Assembly: GCF_013425765.1 (NCBI RefSeq)
Contig: NZ_JACCJZ010000005.1
Coordinates: 57,876 to 121,875 of the forward strand
Direction: 5' to 3'
Source: Luteimonas deserti
GTDB taxonomy: Bacteria > Pseudomonadota > Gammaproteobacteria > Xanthomonadales > Xanthomonadaceae
Length of the DNA stretch: 64,000 nucleotides
Positions 28,328 through 37,135 of the stretch are shown piece by piece. The notes under the pieces were generated by a model. It had not been told where the DNA came from. It worked only from the letters and a program-made list of their open reading frames with translations, and ran no database searches. The position numbers were made by a program, and so were the translations under genes. Positions within the stretch are counted from its first letter, which is position 1, and every line of letters begins with the position of its first letter.

Positions 28328-28909
28328 TCAGTCCGCCGGCGACCCGTCCGGATTGAACTCCACCATCCACAAACCCGCCCACAGCTTGAGATCGAGCTCG
28401 AAGCCCTCGGCATGCTTGCGCATCAACCACGCGGGCGCGGTGGCCCGCGGAACGGCGTGGACGACGATCGCCTCATCGTCGATGCCACCCCCGGCGCCCA
28501 CCCGGGTCAGCTCACGCGCGCGCACGAACGTCACACGTTCGTTGCTCATTCCCGCCGTGGTGGGGCCGGTCAGCAGCACATCGATGCGGCCGGCGGACCA
28601 TCCGGTTTCCTCGATCAGTTCGCGGCGAGCGGCGTCGGCTAGGGAATCGCTGCTGCCACCGTCTCCCACCAGTCCAGCCGGCATCTCGATCGTGCGGGCA
28701 CCCAGCGGCACCCGGTACTGCTCGACGAACAGGACCTCGTCTTCAGGCGTCACCGCGATCACCAGCACCGCCATGCCGTTGCCGCCATGGGTACGCTCGC
28801 AGGCTTCCCATTTGCCGTGCCGCACCAGGCGCAGCCAGTCGCCCTGGTAGAGAACCTCGAACTCGTCGGATGTGGGATCGAACTCGTCGGATGTGGGATC
28901 GCTCGTCAT
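28328..28909 (-). CDS. NUDIX hydrolase (ADP-ribose pyrophosphatase-like)
   Basis: A 193-residue NUDIX enzyme expected to hydrolyse a nucleoside diphosphate linked to another moiety. The Nudix box is visible as GLVGDGGSSDSLADAARREL followed by IEETGW, giving the REx2EE-type core, preceded by VLFVEQYRVPLGARTIEMPA as in ADP-ribose pyrophosphatases. The start at 28909 is followed by a 7-residue duplication (DPTSDEF twice) encoded by an exact 21-bp tandem repeat, so the N-terminus is variable and a shorter product is conceivable. It lies 28 nt after the exonuclease stop on the same strand. Confidence 0.88.
   Translation of the reverse strand: MTSDPTSDEFDPTSDEFEVLYQGDWLRLVRHGKWEACERTHGGNGMAVLVIAVTPEDEVLFVEQYRVPLGARTIEMPAGLVGDGGSSDSLADAARRELIEETGWSAGRIDVLLTGPTTAGMSNERVTFVRARELTRVGAGGGIDDEAIVVHAVPRATAPAWLMRKHAEGFELDLKLWAGLWMVEFNPDGSPAD
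28857..28898 (-). repeat. Exact 21-bp tandem duplication in the NUDIX gene start
   Basis: Two identical 21-bp units (28857-28877 and 28878-28898) encode DPTSDEF twice at residues 4-17. The in-frame unit size makes this a likely slippage site that could add or lose seven residues without breaking the gene. Confidence 0.9.
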
Positions 28910-28937
28910 GCCGCGATCCTACCCTGAGGCCAGGTGT

Positions 28938-29849
28938 TCAGACGTCCACGGGCGGGGCGTATTCGAGCCCGGCCGCGGCATGCAGACGGCGCCGGGTCAG
29001 CGGGCCGAAGCGCAGCGTGTCGCACAGCGCGCGCAAGGCATCGCCATCCCCGTCGCTTCGGGCAAAGCCGCCCTCGGCGGGGCCCAACGGCGCATCGCAG
29101 GCGATCGTGGTCAACTGCCGGTAGAGAAGCGCGTCCGCGGCGTGCTGGCGCACTCTGGCCCCTGCCTGGGCCGCACCGCGAAAGCGCAGGAACCTGATTT
29201 CGTCGCTGCGTTCGAGCAGCGCATCCAGGCTGCCGAAATGGTGCAGGAGGCTGGCCGCGGTCTTGCAGCCGATGCCGGGCACGCCCGGAATGTTGTCGAC
29301 CGCATCACCACACAGGGCCAGGTAATCCGCCAGCTGGTGGGCATCCACGCCGTGCCGCGCTTTCACGCCCGCCGCCGTCCAGCGCACGCCCTTGGCGAAG
29401 TCCCATTGCGCATCCTCGCCCTGCAGCAGTTGCGAGAGGTCCTTGTCCGCGGACACGATGACCGCGCGATGCCCGCGAGCGCGGCCTGCGCGCACGGCGC
29501 TGCCGATCAGGTCGTCGGCTTCGTACTCGTGATCCGCCAGGACGGGCAGGCCCAGCACCCGGCACAGCGCCTTGCAGTGCGCGAACTGGCGCCGCAACTC
29601 GTCCGGTGCCGGTGCCCGGTTGGCCTTGTAGGCCGGGTAGAGCCGGTGCCGGAAGCAGCTGTCGAGCGCCTCATCGAAGGCGATGGCGATGTGCCGGGGC
29701 CGCTCGCGTTCGATCAGTTCCGCGAGGAAGCGGGCGAATCCATGCACCGCATTGGTCGGCCAGCCCTCGGTGTCGCGGAACTCGTCGGGCATCGAGTGCC
29801 AGGCACGGAACACATAGAGGCTGGCGTCGACGAGATAAAGAGGCGTCAT
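28938..29849 (-). CDS. 5'-3' exonuclease / flap endonuclease-like protein (ExoIX/Xni type)
   Basis: A 303-residue stand-alone homologue of the 5'-nuclease domain of DNA polymerase I. Conserved acidic and binding motifs are LYLVDASLYVFRA, the YKANRAP segment, YEADDLIGSA, VSADKDLSQLL and the helix-3-turn-helix GDAVDNIPGVPGIGCKTA. These indicate a metal-dependent FEN-fold protein. Whether it retains exonuclease activity, or is mainly a flap endonuclease like Xni, is not determinable. The ATG at 29849 is the natural start (MTPLYLVDAS). It is followed by the NUDIX gene and preceded by a nitroreductase gene on the same strand. Confidence 0.9.
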   Translation of the reverse strand: MTPLYLVDASLYVFRAWHSMPDEFRDTEGWPTNAVHGFARFLAELIERERPRHIAIAFDEALDSCFRHRLYPAYKANRAPAPDELRRQFAHCKALCRVLGLPVLADHEYEADDLIGSAVRAGRARGHRAVIVSADKDLSQLLQGEDAQWDFAKGVRWTAAGVKARHGVDAHQLADYLALCGDAVDNIPGVPGIGCKTAASLLHHFGSLDALLERSDEIRFLRFRGAAQAGARVRQHAADALLYRQLTTIACDAPLGPAEGGFARSDGDGDALRALCDTLRFGPLTRRRLHAAAGLEYAPPVDV

Positions 29850-29886
29850 GGCGCCATTGTGACGGCAATCGCGCGTGACCGCCGGC

Positions 29887-30489
29887 TCATGCGGCGTCGG
29901 GATGCCAGTCGCTCAGGAGGGCCTCGGGGTCGGGCCGATCGCGTTCCGGTGCGGTCATGCGCGGCGTGCCGATATGGATGAAGCCGGCGATTCTCTCGTC
30001 CGCACCCAGGCCCAGCACCCGCAGGATCTCCGCGTCGTAGGCCGACCAGCCGGACAGCCAGCAGGCGCCGAAACCCGCTGCCTGGGCGGCCTGCAACAAC
30101 GCGAAACACACGCTGCCGGCGGTCAGCAGGCGCTCCACGTCCGGAATCTTGGCGTCGGCGGGGTCGAGGACCGCGATCACGGCGATCACCAGTGGGGCAT
30201 GGGCGAAGCGCTGTCGCTCCTTATCCAGTGCGCCGGGACCGGCGTCCGGATCGCGGACCAGTGCCCGTGCCGCGAGCCGCTCGCCGAGCGCGTGACGGGC
30301 CTCGCCGGCGATGCGGAGAAAGCGGAACGGCACCCGCTTGCCGTGATCGGGCACGCGCGAGGCCGATGCGAGCATGCGCACCAGGGTGGCGTGGTCCGGG
30401 CCGGGCGCATCGAGCTGCCGGGCGGGCACCGATCGTCGGCTGTCGAGCGTCGAGAACGGGTCGTGTTCAGTATTTGCGAGTATCGTCAC
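29887..30489 (-). CDS. Nitroreductase-family protein (YdjA-like)
   Basis: A 200-residue FMN-dependent oxidoreductase of the nitroreductase superfamily, close to the YdjA subgroup. Signatures are LDSRRSVPARQLDAPGPDHA, VPDHGKRVPFRFLRI, the AGSVCFALLQAAQAAGFGAC helix and CWLSGWSAYD. The physiological substrate is unknown. The start is uncertain: a GTG at 30489 (VTILANTE) is chosen because it gives a family-like length, while an in-frame ATG at 30540 would extend into the divergent promoter region. It is divergent from the DUF1631 pair. Confidence 0.82.
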   Translation of the reverse strand: MTILANTEHDPFSTLDSRRSVPARQLDAPGPDHATLVRMLASASRVPDHGKRVPFRFLRIAGEARHALGERLAARALVRDPDAGPGALDKERQRFAHAPLVIAVIAVLDPADAKIPDVERLLTAGSVCFALLQAAQAAGFGACWLSGWSAYDAEILRVLGLGADERIAGFIHIGTPRMTAPERDRPDPEALLSDWHPDAA

Positions 30490-30557
30490 AGACGCGGCGC
30501 CACGCTTGCGGAATCTTATGTGCGGGGCAGTGTGCCCCAATCCCCCAGAACTCCCAA

Positions 30558-32903
30558 ATGATGCCTCACGACGACATCGGTGCAGGACGAGCCCCGCGCG
30601 CGGGAACGGCGCGCCCGGTCGACCGCGTGCTGGACACCTTGCGCCGCGACGCGGTCACTGCGCTCGGCGGCGTGCTGTCCGGCTTCTGGAGTTCGATCGA
30701 GGAACAGGTGCGCCTTGCCGCACTGGCCGGCCACGACTACATGGCCGCGCAGGAAGACCGGATGGCGGTGCTCGACCTGAGCCACCGCGCGCTCGAGCTG
30801 GCGACCCGGTTCCGCACCTCCATCGAGACCGAGTTCGATCAGTGGGCCGCGGACCGTCCGCCGCCGCCGGCGGCCGCTGGCCTGTCGCTGATGTCGGAAG
30901 GTGAGCTGGAAGTCCAGCTCGCAGCCCAGCAGATCATCGAACTGATGGATCACCAGTTCCTGCATCCGCTTGCGGCACTGGACGAGCGTCTGGACGTCCT
31001 GGCTGCCCGACTCGGGCTGGAGGGCCCCCGGGCCAACCCCTTGCGTCCGGAAGTGCCGGTCATGGCCTTCGTGCGCCTCTTCCAGGCGGACGACCTGCCG
31101 CCGGGGCTGCGGTCGATGGTGTTCCACCAGTTCGACAAGCGGCTTCCGGCCATTCTTTCCGAGGTCTACGCCAAGGCCAACGCGACGCTGGAAGCCGCTG
31201 CCATCAGCGCACCGGCGAGCCAGGGCGCAGAACGCGGCGCGGCCCGCGCGCCGGCTGCGGGCGCGACGTCGGTTCCGCGGCGCGGGGCCGAATCCTGGAC
31301 GCCCGACGGCGGCGTGGTCGAACATACCGAGCAGGCGGGCAGCGGCAGTAGTCGCCCGTCCGCCGGTACGGCGTACGGCCCGCTGTCCTCCGGCCTGATG
31401 GATGTCCTCGCGGCCCATGGTGACGCCCTGGGAGGCGCGCCGGCCACCGCGGGACAGCGCGGTTACCGTGACCTCGTCCGCGAGCAGCTGCACCAGTGGC
31501 GCGAGCGCCGCGATGCCGGCGCGCACGACGACGATCCGGGCTCGGCGGACGGCACCGGCGGTCCCGTCCTGAGCATGTCGCAGCTGCTCAACGTGGCGCG
31601 GATGATGCAGGGTGACGACCCGTCGCCGTATGCGCGTGTGTTGATCGGAGACGACCGGCGCCAGCTGGGCGACGTGATCCGCGACGAGCTGCTGCGCGGA
31701 TTGCGCGAGCTCGGGGTCGATCCGGAGCAGACGCCGCTCAGGCGCGAGGACGAGGACGCGATCGATCTGATCGGTATCCTGTTCCAGTCGCTGTTCGACG
31801 CCAACGACCTGCTCACCCAGGCGCGCGACATCTACAGCCGGTTGGTGGTGCCCTATCTGAAGGTCGCGCTGACCGACGATTCGATGTTCAACCAGCGCGG
31901 TCATCCGGCCCGCAAGCTGCTCGATGCGGTGACCGAGGCCTGCGACGGGAATTCGGGCGAAACGGCCCAGGACCGGGATCTGCTCGATCACGCCGGGCGT
32001 GTGGTCGATCGCGTGGTCGACGAGTACGAAAGCGACCAGGCCGTCTTCCGCCTGGCCGCATCCGAGCTGCGCGAGCGTCTGGATCAGCAGCGTCGACGCG
32101 CGGAAGTCGCGGAACGACGCGCGGCGGAGGCGATCCATGGACGCGAGCGCCTGCAACAGGCCCGGCGCAGCGTGAACGACATCGTGGCTTCGCGTCTGAC
32201 GGACCGCCCGTTGACGGCCGCGGTCGCGTTCTTTCTCGATCGCCACTGGCGTCATTACCTGACCCAGACCTGGTTGCGGGACGGCCCGGATTCGCCCCGC
32301 CACGTCGCCGCGATCGGGGTCGGCGACGCAATGATCCAGGTCGACGCCGATGCCGCCCACGCGCTCGGCAGCGCGGTGGCCGACGAGCTGCTCGCGCTGC
32401 AGGCGCCGCTCGCCGAGTGCTATTCGAGCTGCGGCATGGATGCCAATGCCGCGCGCGATGCCGTGGCCCGGATCATCGCCGCCCTCGCGATGCCCGATAC
32501 CTCGCGTACGGTGCACGCCCCGCAGACGCCGGACGACATGGAAGACGAGCCCCAGGATGCGACCCTGCGCCTCGTGACCGGCGACACGCCGGCGTTCGAG
32601 CCCACCATCGCGGCCCGCATGCGCCAGCTGCGTGTCGGCCAGGGCCTGCGGCTGATCGACGAGAACGGGCGTGAATCCGCTGCGCGCGTGGCCTGGATCA
32701 GCCCATTGACGGCGCGGTTGCTCATCGTCAACCGCCGCGGTATCCGCAAGATGGTGGTGTCGCCCGAAGAACTCGCCGCGCTGGTCAGCGCGGGACGGGT
32801 CGTCGTACGCGCCGTCGATGCGCCGTTCGACGAGGCGATGAAGCATCTGTGGCAGCAGCTCAACGCGGCCAACGACGCCACCATGGCCACTGCTGCTGGC
32901 TGA
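30558..32903 (+). CDS. DUF1631 family protein (paralogue 1), function unknown
   Basis: A 781-residue soluble, mostly helical protein of the DUF1631 family (often mislabelled thymidine phosphorylase). Family-like stretches include LSLMSEGELEVQLAAQQIIE, EDAIDLIGILFQSLFDANDL and ATRKLL-like ARKLLDAVTEACDGN, then DQQRRRAEVAERRAAEAIHG. The centre (about 205-290) is low-complexity and probably a linker. The C-terminus (from about residue 690, VGQGLRLIDENGRESAARVA) has the alternating pattern of a PilZ-like beta-barrel, suggesting c-di-GMP or ligand sensing, but the RxxxR signature is not evident. Two adjacent ATGs (30558, 30561) are possible starts. Its nearest neighbour is a diverged copy. Confidence 0.8.
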   Translation: MMPHDDIGAGRAPRAGTARPVDRVLDTLRRDAVTALGGVLSGFWSSIEEQVRLAALAGHDYMAAQEDRMAVLDLSHRALELATRFRTSIETEFDQWAADRPPPPAAAGLSLMSEGELEVQLAAQQIIELMDHQFLHPLAALDERLDVLAARLGLEGPRANPLRPEVPVMAFVRLFQADDLPPGLRSMVFHQFDKRLPAILSEVYAKANATLEAAAISAPASQGAERGAARAPAAGATSVPRRGAESWTPDGGVVEHTEQAGSGSSRPSAGTAYGPLSSGLMDVLAAHGDALGGAPATAGQRGYRDLVREQLHQWRERRDAGAHDDDPGSADGTGGPVLSMSQLLNVARMMQGDDPSPYARVLIGDDRRQLGDVIRDELLRGLRELGVDPEQTPLRREDEDAIDLIGILFQSLFDANDLLTQARDIYSRLVVPYLKVALTDDSMFNQRGHPARKLLDAVTEACDGNSGETAQDRDLLDHAGRVVDRVVDEYESDQAVFRLAASELRERLDQQRRRAEVAERRAAEAIHGRERLQQARRSVNDIVASRLTDRPLTAAVAFFLDRHWRHYLTQTWLRDGPDSPRHVAAIGVGDAMIQVDADAAHALGSAVADELLALQAPLAECYSSCGMDANAARDAVARIIAALAMPDTSRTVHAPQTPDDMEDEPQDATLRLVTGDTPAFEPTIAARMRQLRVGQGLRLIDENGRESAARVAWISPLTARLLIVNRRGIRKMVVSPEELAALVSAGRVVVRAVDAPFDEAMKHLWQQLNAANDATMATAAG

Positions 32904-32984
32904 ACCGGAACGCGTCGTCGAGACGCGTCGACACCGCTTGCGTTATTGTCCCGCGATCGACGGGTCGGGGCGGAGTAGGGGTGC

Positions 32985-35138
32985 ATGCCCGGTTTCACAA
33001 TGCAGGGAACCGGTGACGGCAGTCGGGCGGAAACGCCTGCGCAGGTACTCGACAGTCTTCGTCGTGAAGCGACCGCGCGCCTGCTTCCGTTGCTGGGCGA
33101 AACGCTGAAGGTCGAGCGTCTCCGCCTTGAAGCGGAGCGGCTCGGCGACGTGCAGGACGCGCGGATCGCCGATGCGATCGCCGAAGACCTGGCCGGGGTG
33201 TCGGTGCTCGGCTCCGAGTTGATCCGGCACGAGCAGCGCTGGCAGAAGTCGCTCACCGAAGTGTTCGCCGCGTGGCCGGCGGCGCCGGTTGCGCGCAGTT
33301 TCGACCAGTTCTCGCTGTTGTCGGAAGACCAGTTGCAGGCCCAGTTGATCGGGCAGCCGGTGTCCGAGGCGCTCGACCGGCGCTTCGAAAGCGTCCGTTC
33401 GGTCATCGACCAGCGTCTGTATACGGTGTCCGCGTCGATGGGCTACCGGCAACGCCCGTCGAACCCGCTCGCGGCGCGGTTCATGGTCGACTGCTTTCTG
33501 GCGGCCTTCGACGCGCAGGCATGTGCGCGCCGGCTGCGTGCGTCGCTGTTGCGGCGCTACGAGGCGCTGCTGGACGCGCACCTCGGCGCGCTCTACGCCT
33601 GGTGCAACACGCGGCTCGCCGAAGCGGGATACGCCATGGCGGGCGACGGCGACCATTCCTTGCTCGCGTCCTCGCTCGGTGCGCCCCCGGACGGTGGATC
33701 GGTCGCGCGGACCCGGATCTGGGAAGACGGCAATGCGCTGGCGCCGGCACGTCACGGATGGCAGACCGGTGGACCGGTGACCGCCGGACGCAGCGGCATG
33801 GCGGATGCGCCGCGGGGCAACCTGCTGCGCCGGCATGCGCGCACCTTGCGGGATGCGCGGCGGGCCGAGCTCGATGCGGCGTCGCGCAGTTTCCGCCCCG
33901 AGGAATTCCAGGCCGCGCTGTCGCTGCTCCAGTCCGAGCGGAGTCTGCCGATGCCTGGCGCGGCGCACGCCGTGCGCATGCGCGAGGGTCTGTACCGTGT
34001 CGCCGGCGGCCTCGGCATCGACCGTCATGATGTCGCGTTCGACCCGGACCAGGACGACGCGATCTCGCTGGTCGGTGGCCTGTTCGACCTGCTGGCCGAT
34101 CGCCACCTGCTGCTTCCGGCGAGCCGGGAGCGCCTGGCCGTACTGACCCTGCCCTATCTCCACCTCGCACTCGAGGATCCGCAGCTGTTCGAGACATCAA
34201 CGCCACCGTCGATGCAGCTGCTGTCGCTGCTCGTGGATCTGTGGGACGGCGCGGACGACCAGGACGAGCAGTCGAAGGAACTGCTGGTACTGGCTGATCG
34301 CGCGTCCGCGGCCGTCATCGACGGGGCGCACGGTGATGGACGGGTGTTTCCGGCGCAGCTGGCCCAGATCGATGCGGTGCTCGGCCAGCATCGCCGCCGC
34401 GCCGAAGCGGTGGAGCGGCGGACCTGGCAGGCCCTGCGCGGTCGCGAACGGCTGGAGGCCGCGCGGCGGCAGGCCGCGATCGATGTGGCGGACCGTCTGC
34501 GTGACCGGCCGTTGCTGCCCACGGTGGCTGCTTTCCTCGATGGCGAATGGCGCCAGGCCCTGGTGCAGGCCTGGCTGCGCGACGGGGTCGCTTCGGACCG
34601 GTATCGCGAGGTGCTATCGCTCGGGGATGCGCTGGTCGAAGTGGACGCACTGGCGGCGGGCAGCGGCGGCAGCGCGGTCGCCGATCGCCTGCTCGGCATT
34701 CTTCCGGCGCTGCGCGAGTGCTGCGTGCAGTGCGGCGTGGACGAGACCGCCACCGACGCGCAGCTGAGCGGTCTCGTCGCCGAGCACGCCAGTCCGACGC
34801 CGCGCTCGGTGCATGTGCCCGACGATGGCGATCCGGACGGCGGCGACGCCTCCTCGCTGTCGGACCTCGACCGTGAGGCCGCTGCCGGCTTTGCGGAAGG
34901 GCAGCGCTTCGTACAGCCCGGCGCGTCCGGGCCGGGCCGCGTATTGCGTCTCGCGTGGCGCAGCGCACTGACTGGCGGCTGCCTGCTGGTCAATGCCGCT
35001 GGCGCGAAGGAACTGCTGCTGTCGCCGATCGCGCTGCGCGCGCGGGCGGCCGACGGCCGCCTTCAGCCCCGGCCGCTTGCAGGCCCGGTCCCCGCCGCGC
35101 TCGACGAGATGGCCAGGCGCGCGCGCAGCGGCAGCTGA
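32985..35138 (+). CDS. DUF1631 family protein (paralogue 2), function unknown
   Basis: A 717-residue paralogue of the preceding gene, 81 nt downstream. Colinear matches include SFDQFSLLSEDQLQAQLIGQ, DQDDAISLVGGLFDLLADRH, HRRRAEAVERRTWQALRGRE, VAAFLDGEWRQALVQAWLRD and a C-terminal barrel-like LRLAWRSALTGGCLLVNAAG. The low-complexity central linker differs. The degree of divergence suggests an old duplication with distinct roles. The ATG at 32985 is chosen; a second Met five codons on is possible. No transmembrane segment is evident. A function cannot be assigned. Confidence 0.8.
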   Translation: MPGFTMQGTGDGSRAETPAQVLDSLRREATARLLPLLGETLKVERLRLEAERLGDVQDARIADAIAEDLAGVSVLGSELIRHEQRWQKSLTEVFAAWPAAPVARSFDQFSLLSEDQLQAQLIGQPVSEALDRRFESVRSVIDQRLYTVSASMGYRQRPSNPLAARFMVDCFLAAFDAQACARRLRASLLRRYEALLDAHLGALYAWCNTRLAEAGYAMAGDGDHSLLASSLGAPPDGGSVARTRIWEDGNALAPARHGWQTGGPVTAGRSGMADAPRGNLLRRHARTLRDARRAELDAASRSFRPEEFQAALSLLQSERSLPMPGAAHAVRMREGLYRVAGGLGIDRHDVAFDPDQDDAISLVGGLFDLLADRHLLLPASRERLAVLTLPYLHLALEDPQLFETSTPPSMQLLSLLVDLWDGADDQDEQSKELLVLADRASAAVIDGAHGDGRVFPAQLAQIDAVLGQHRRRAEAVERRTWQALRGRERLEAARRQAAIDVADRLRDRPLLPTVAAFLDGEWRQALVQAWLRDGVASDRYREVLSLGDALVEVDALAAGSGGSAVADRLLGILPALRECCVQCGVDETATDAQLSGLVAEHASPTPRSVHVPDDGDPDGGDASSLSDLDREAAAGFAEGQRFVQPGASGPGRVLRLAWRSALTGGCLLVNAAGAKELLLSPIALRARAADGRLQPRPLAGPVPAALDEMARRARSGS

Positions 35139-35199
35139 TCCGCACTTGTGCTGGGTCCCGAAGCGCCTAGGATGAGGCGGGGTTCCAGCGGAGCAGGCG

Positions 35200-36306
35200 A
35201 TGACGGTCACGATCGGAGTGGCGCACGAAACCGCGGCGGGCGAGCGCCGGGTGGCGCTGACGCCTGAAACGTGCAGGAAACTGGTGGGTGCCGGCGCGCG
35301 GGTCCGCGTGCAGGCCGGACTCGGTGCCCGGGCGTTCTTCTTGGACGCGGCCTACAGCGAGGCCGGCGCCGAGCTGGTCGAGACGGCTGCCGAGGCCTGG
35401 GACGGAGCCGCGGTGGTGCTGTGCGTACAGGCCCCGGAGCCGGCCGGGCTGGGCGCGCTGGCGCACGGCACGGTCCTCGTCGGCCTGCTCCAGCCCGAGT
35501 CCGACGCGGCCCGAGGCGACGCGATCGTGGCCACAGGCCTGATCGCCTTCCCGCTCGAGCGCCTGCCGCGTACGACCCGTGCCCAGTCCATGGATGTTTT
35601 GAGCTCGCAGGCCGGCATGGCCGGCTACAAGGCGGCCCTGATCGCGGCGGAACTGGCGCCCCGGTTCTTTCCGATGCTGACCACAGCCGCGGGGACCATC
35701 CGTCCGTCCAAAGTGCTGGTGCTCGGCGCCGGTGTGGCCGGTCTGCAGGCGATCGCCACCGCGCGCCGGCTCGGCGCCCAGGTCGAGGGCTTCGACGTGC
35801 GGCCGGAAACCCGTGAGCAGATCGAATCGCTCGGCGGCCGTTTTCTCGATCTGGGCGTCCACGCCGTCGGCGAGGGCGGTTACGCGCGCGCCCTCAGCGA
35901 CGAGGAGCGTGCGCTGCAACAGACGCGTCTGGCCGACCATCTCAAGGGCGTGGACGCCGTGATCTGCACCGCGGCCGTGCCCGGGCGTCGGGCGCCATTG
36001 CTGGTGACCCGGTCGATGGTGGCGGGCATGCGCCCCGGGAGCGTGATCGTCGACCTGGCTGCCGAAACCGGCGGCAACTGCGAAGCCACCGTGCCCGGCA
36101 GCACGATCGAACTGCAGGGCGTCACCGTTGCAGGCCCGCTGGCCTTGGCCAGCATGGGCGCCACGCACGCCAGCGAGATGTACGCACGCAACGTGTTCAA
36201 CTTTCTCGGGCTGCTGCTGCGGGATGGCATGCTGGCGTTCGACTGGCGGGACGATCTGCTCGCGCGCACCGTCTGGCCAGAGCGCAGGGTGGACGACGCC
36301 GGCTGA
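35200..36306 (+). CDS. pntAA: NAD(P) transhydrogenase subunit alpha part 1 (PntAA; NAD(H)-binding dI)
   Basis: This is the NAD(H)-binding component of the proton-translocating transhydrogenase, which makes NADPH from NADH using the proton gradient. The 368-residue protein is related to alanine dehydrogenase: GERRVALTPETCRKLVGAGA at the N-terminus, RAQSMDVLSSQAGMAGYKA-like core, and the nucleotide motif VLVLGAGVAGLQAIATARRL. It lacks membrane helices and so represents the split-subunit type. Its partners pntAB and pntB lie 1.58 kb downstream on the same strand, beyond an inserted oppositely oriented three-gene module. The ATG is at 35200 with GGAG 11 nt upstream. Confidence 0.93.
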   Translation: MTVTIGVAHETAAGERRVALTPETCRKLVGAGARVRVQAGLGARAFFLDAAYSEAGAELVETAAEAWDGAAVVLCVQAPEPAGLGALAHGTVLVGLLQPESDAARGDAIVATGLIAFPLERLPRTTRAQSMDVLSSQAGMAGYKAALIAAELAPRFFPMLTTAAGTIRPSKVLVLGAGVAGLQAIATARRLGAQVEGFDVRPETREQIESLGGRFLDLGVHAVGEGGYARALSDEERALQQTRLADHLKGVDAVICTAAVPGRRAPLLVTRSMVAGMRPGSVIVDLAAETGGNCEATVPGSTIELQGVTVAGPLALASMGATHASEMYARNVFNFLGLLLRDGMLAFDWRDDLLARTVWPERRVDDAG

Positions 36307-36311
36307 GCGGA

Positions 36312-36746
36312 TCAGCGCGGTGGCGGCTCCCGCGGAGGGGGATTGGCCTCGGCCCATTGGCGCCGCTGCTCCGGCGTCATCTGCCGCCATCGCTCGCGCA
36401 GTGCAGCGCGCTCGGCTTCGGGCAGCGTCCGCAGCCTGCCGTACAGCGCGCGGGCTTCCTCCCGCTTCTCCGGCGACAGGCGCTTCCAGTGATGCATTCC
36501 CTGGCGTGCATGCTCGCGCTGTGCAGGCGTCATCGCCTGCCACCGGCCGGCGTGATCGAGCATGCGCCGCCGCTCGGCCGGGTCCGCGTGCTCCCAGCGA
36601 TCGCGCATCGGCGCCAGCAGCTGGTCGCGCTGGGCCGGGGTGAGCTGATCCCAGGCCGGCGGTGTCGACACCGCGGTCTGTGCGGACGCAGCGCCTGCGA
36701 GCAGCAGGCCCGAGAGCAGCAAGGCGGACAGGCGGATACGGAACAT
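36312..36746 (-). CDS. DUF3106 exported protein
   Basis: A 144-residue protein with a signal peptide (LSALLLSGLLLAGAASAQ) and repeated short segments of the type LTPAQRDQL, MTPAQREHA, LSPEKREEA, MTPEQRRQW, typical of DUF3106 and recalling periplasmic helical metal/stress sensors such as CpxP/ZraP in composition only. The ATG at 36746 is favoured because GGAG sits five bases upstream, better than the GTG at 36752 that overlaps the preceding stop. It is the third gene of the sigma-factor module and ends 5 nt from the convergent pntAA. Confidence 0.82.
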   Translation of the reverse strand: MFRIRLSALLLSGLLLAGAASAQTAVSTPPAWDQLTPAQRDQLLAPMRDRWEHADPAERRRMLDHAGRWQAMTPAQREHARQGMHHWKRLSPEKREEARALYGRLRTLPEAERAALRERWRQMTPEQRRQWAEANPPPREPPPR

Positions 36747-36748
36747 GG

Positions 36749-37135
36749 TCACTCCACGGCAAGCAGGGTGGCTTCATTGGCAGCCAACCACAGGTAGAAA
36801 TCGGGGGATTCGTCGTAGGTGGCGAGCGCGTCGAGCGCCGCCTCGTCGACGGCTGCAGGCGCCGGCCCGGCCGCCAACGGAGCCGGATCCGGCGCCACGC
36901 GGGGCGGGGCCTGCATCAGCTGCATCCCTGCCGCAAGAACGAGCAGGGCGGCGAAGCCGGCGGCGGCCGGCACACCCCAGGACCTGCGTGGCCGCGGCGC
37001 CATGGACAGCGCCGCATGGCGGGCACGGTGCAGGCGCGCGATGGTCGCGGACGACACGTGATCCTGCGCCTGCGTATACAGGGCGCGGATCACGTCATCG
37101 CCAGAAGCCTGGGATCGGTCGTGAGGGGCGGTCAT
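36749..37135 (-). CDS. Single-pass membrane protein, putative anti-sigma-like (DUF3619-type)
   Basis: A 128-residue protein with a cytoplasmic N-terminal helix region (about 1-50, VIRALYTQAQDHVSSATIAR), one transmembrane segment (about 54-73, VPAAAGFAALLVLAAGMQLM) and a periplasmic acidic tail (ESPDFYLWLAANEATLLAVE). This layout and the position between an ECF sigma factor and a DUF3106 gene match DUF3619 proteins, as I recall them from other proteobacterial sigma operons. An anti-sigma role is inferred from topology and coupling (ATGA with the sigma gene) and is not proven by motif. Confidence 0.7.
   Translation of the reverse strand: MTAPHDRSQASGDDVIRALYTQAQDHVSSATIARLHRARHAALSMAPRPRRSWGVPAAAGFAALLVLAAGMQLMQAPPRVAPDPAPLAAGPAPAAVDEAALDALATYDESPDFYLWLAANEATLLAVE

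Noticed and set aside
30516..32846. 776-residue minus-strand frame opposite the first DUF1631 gene
   Set aside because: Antisense shadow of third-position GC; it has no recognisable motif, and the plus-strand frame is supported by a paralogue next door.
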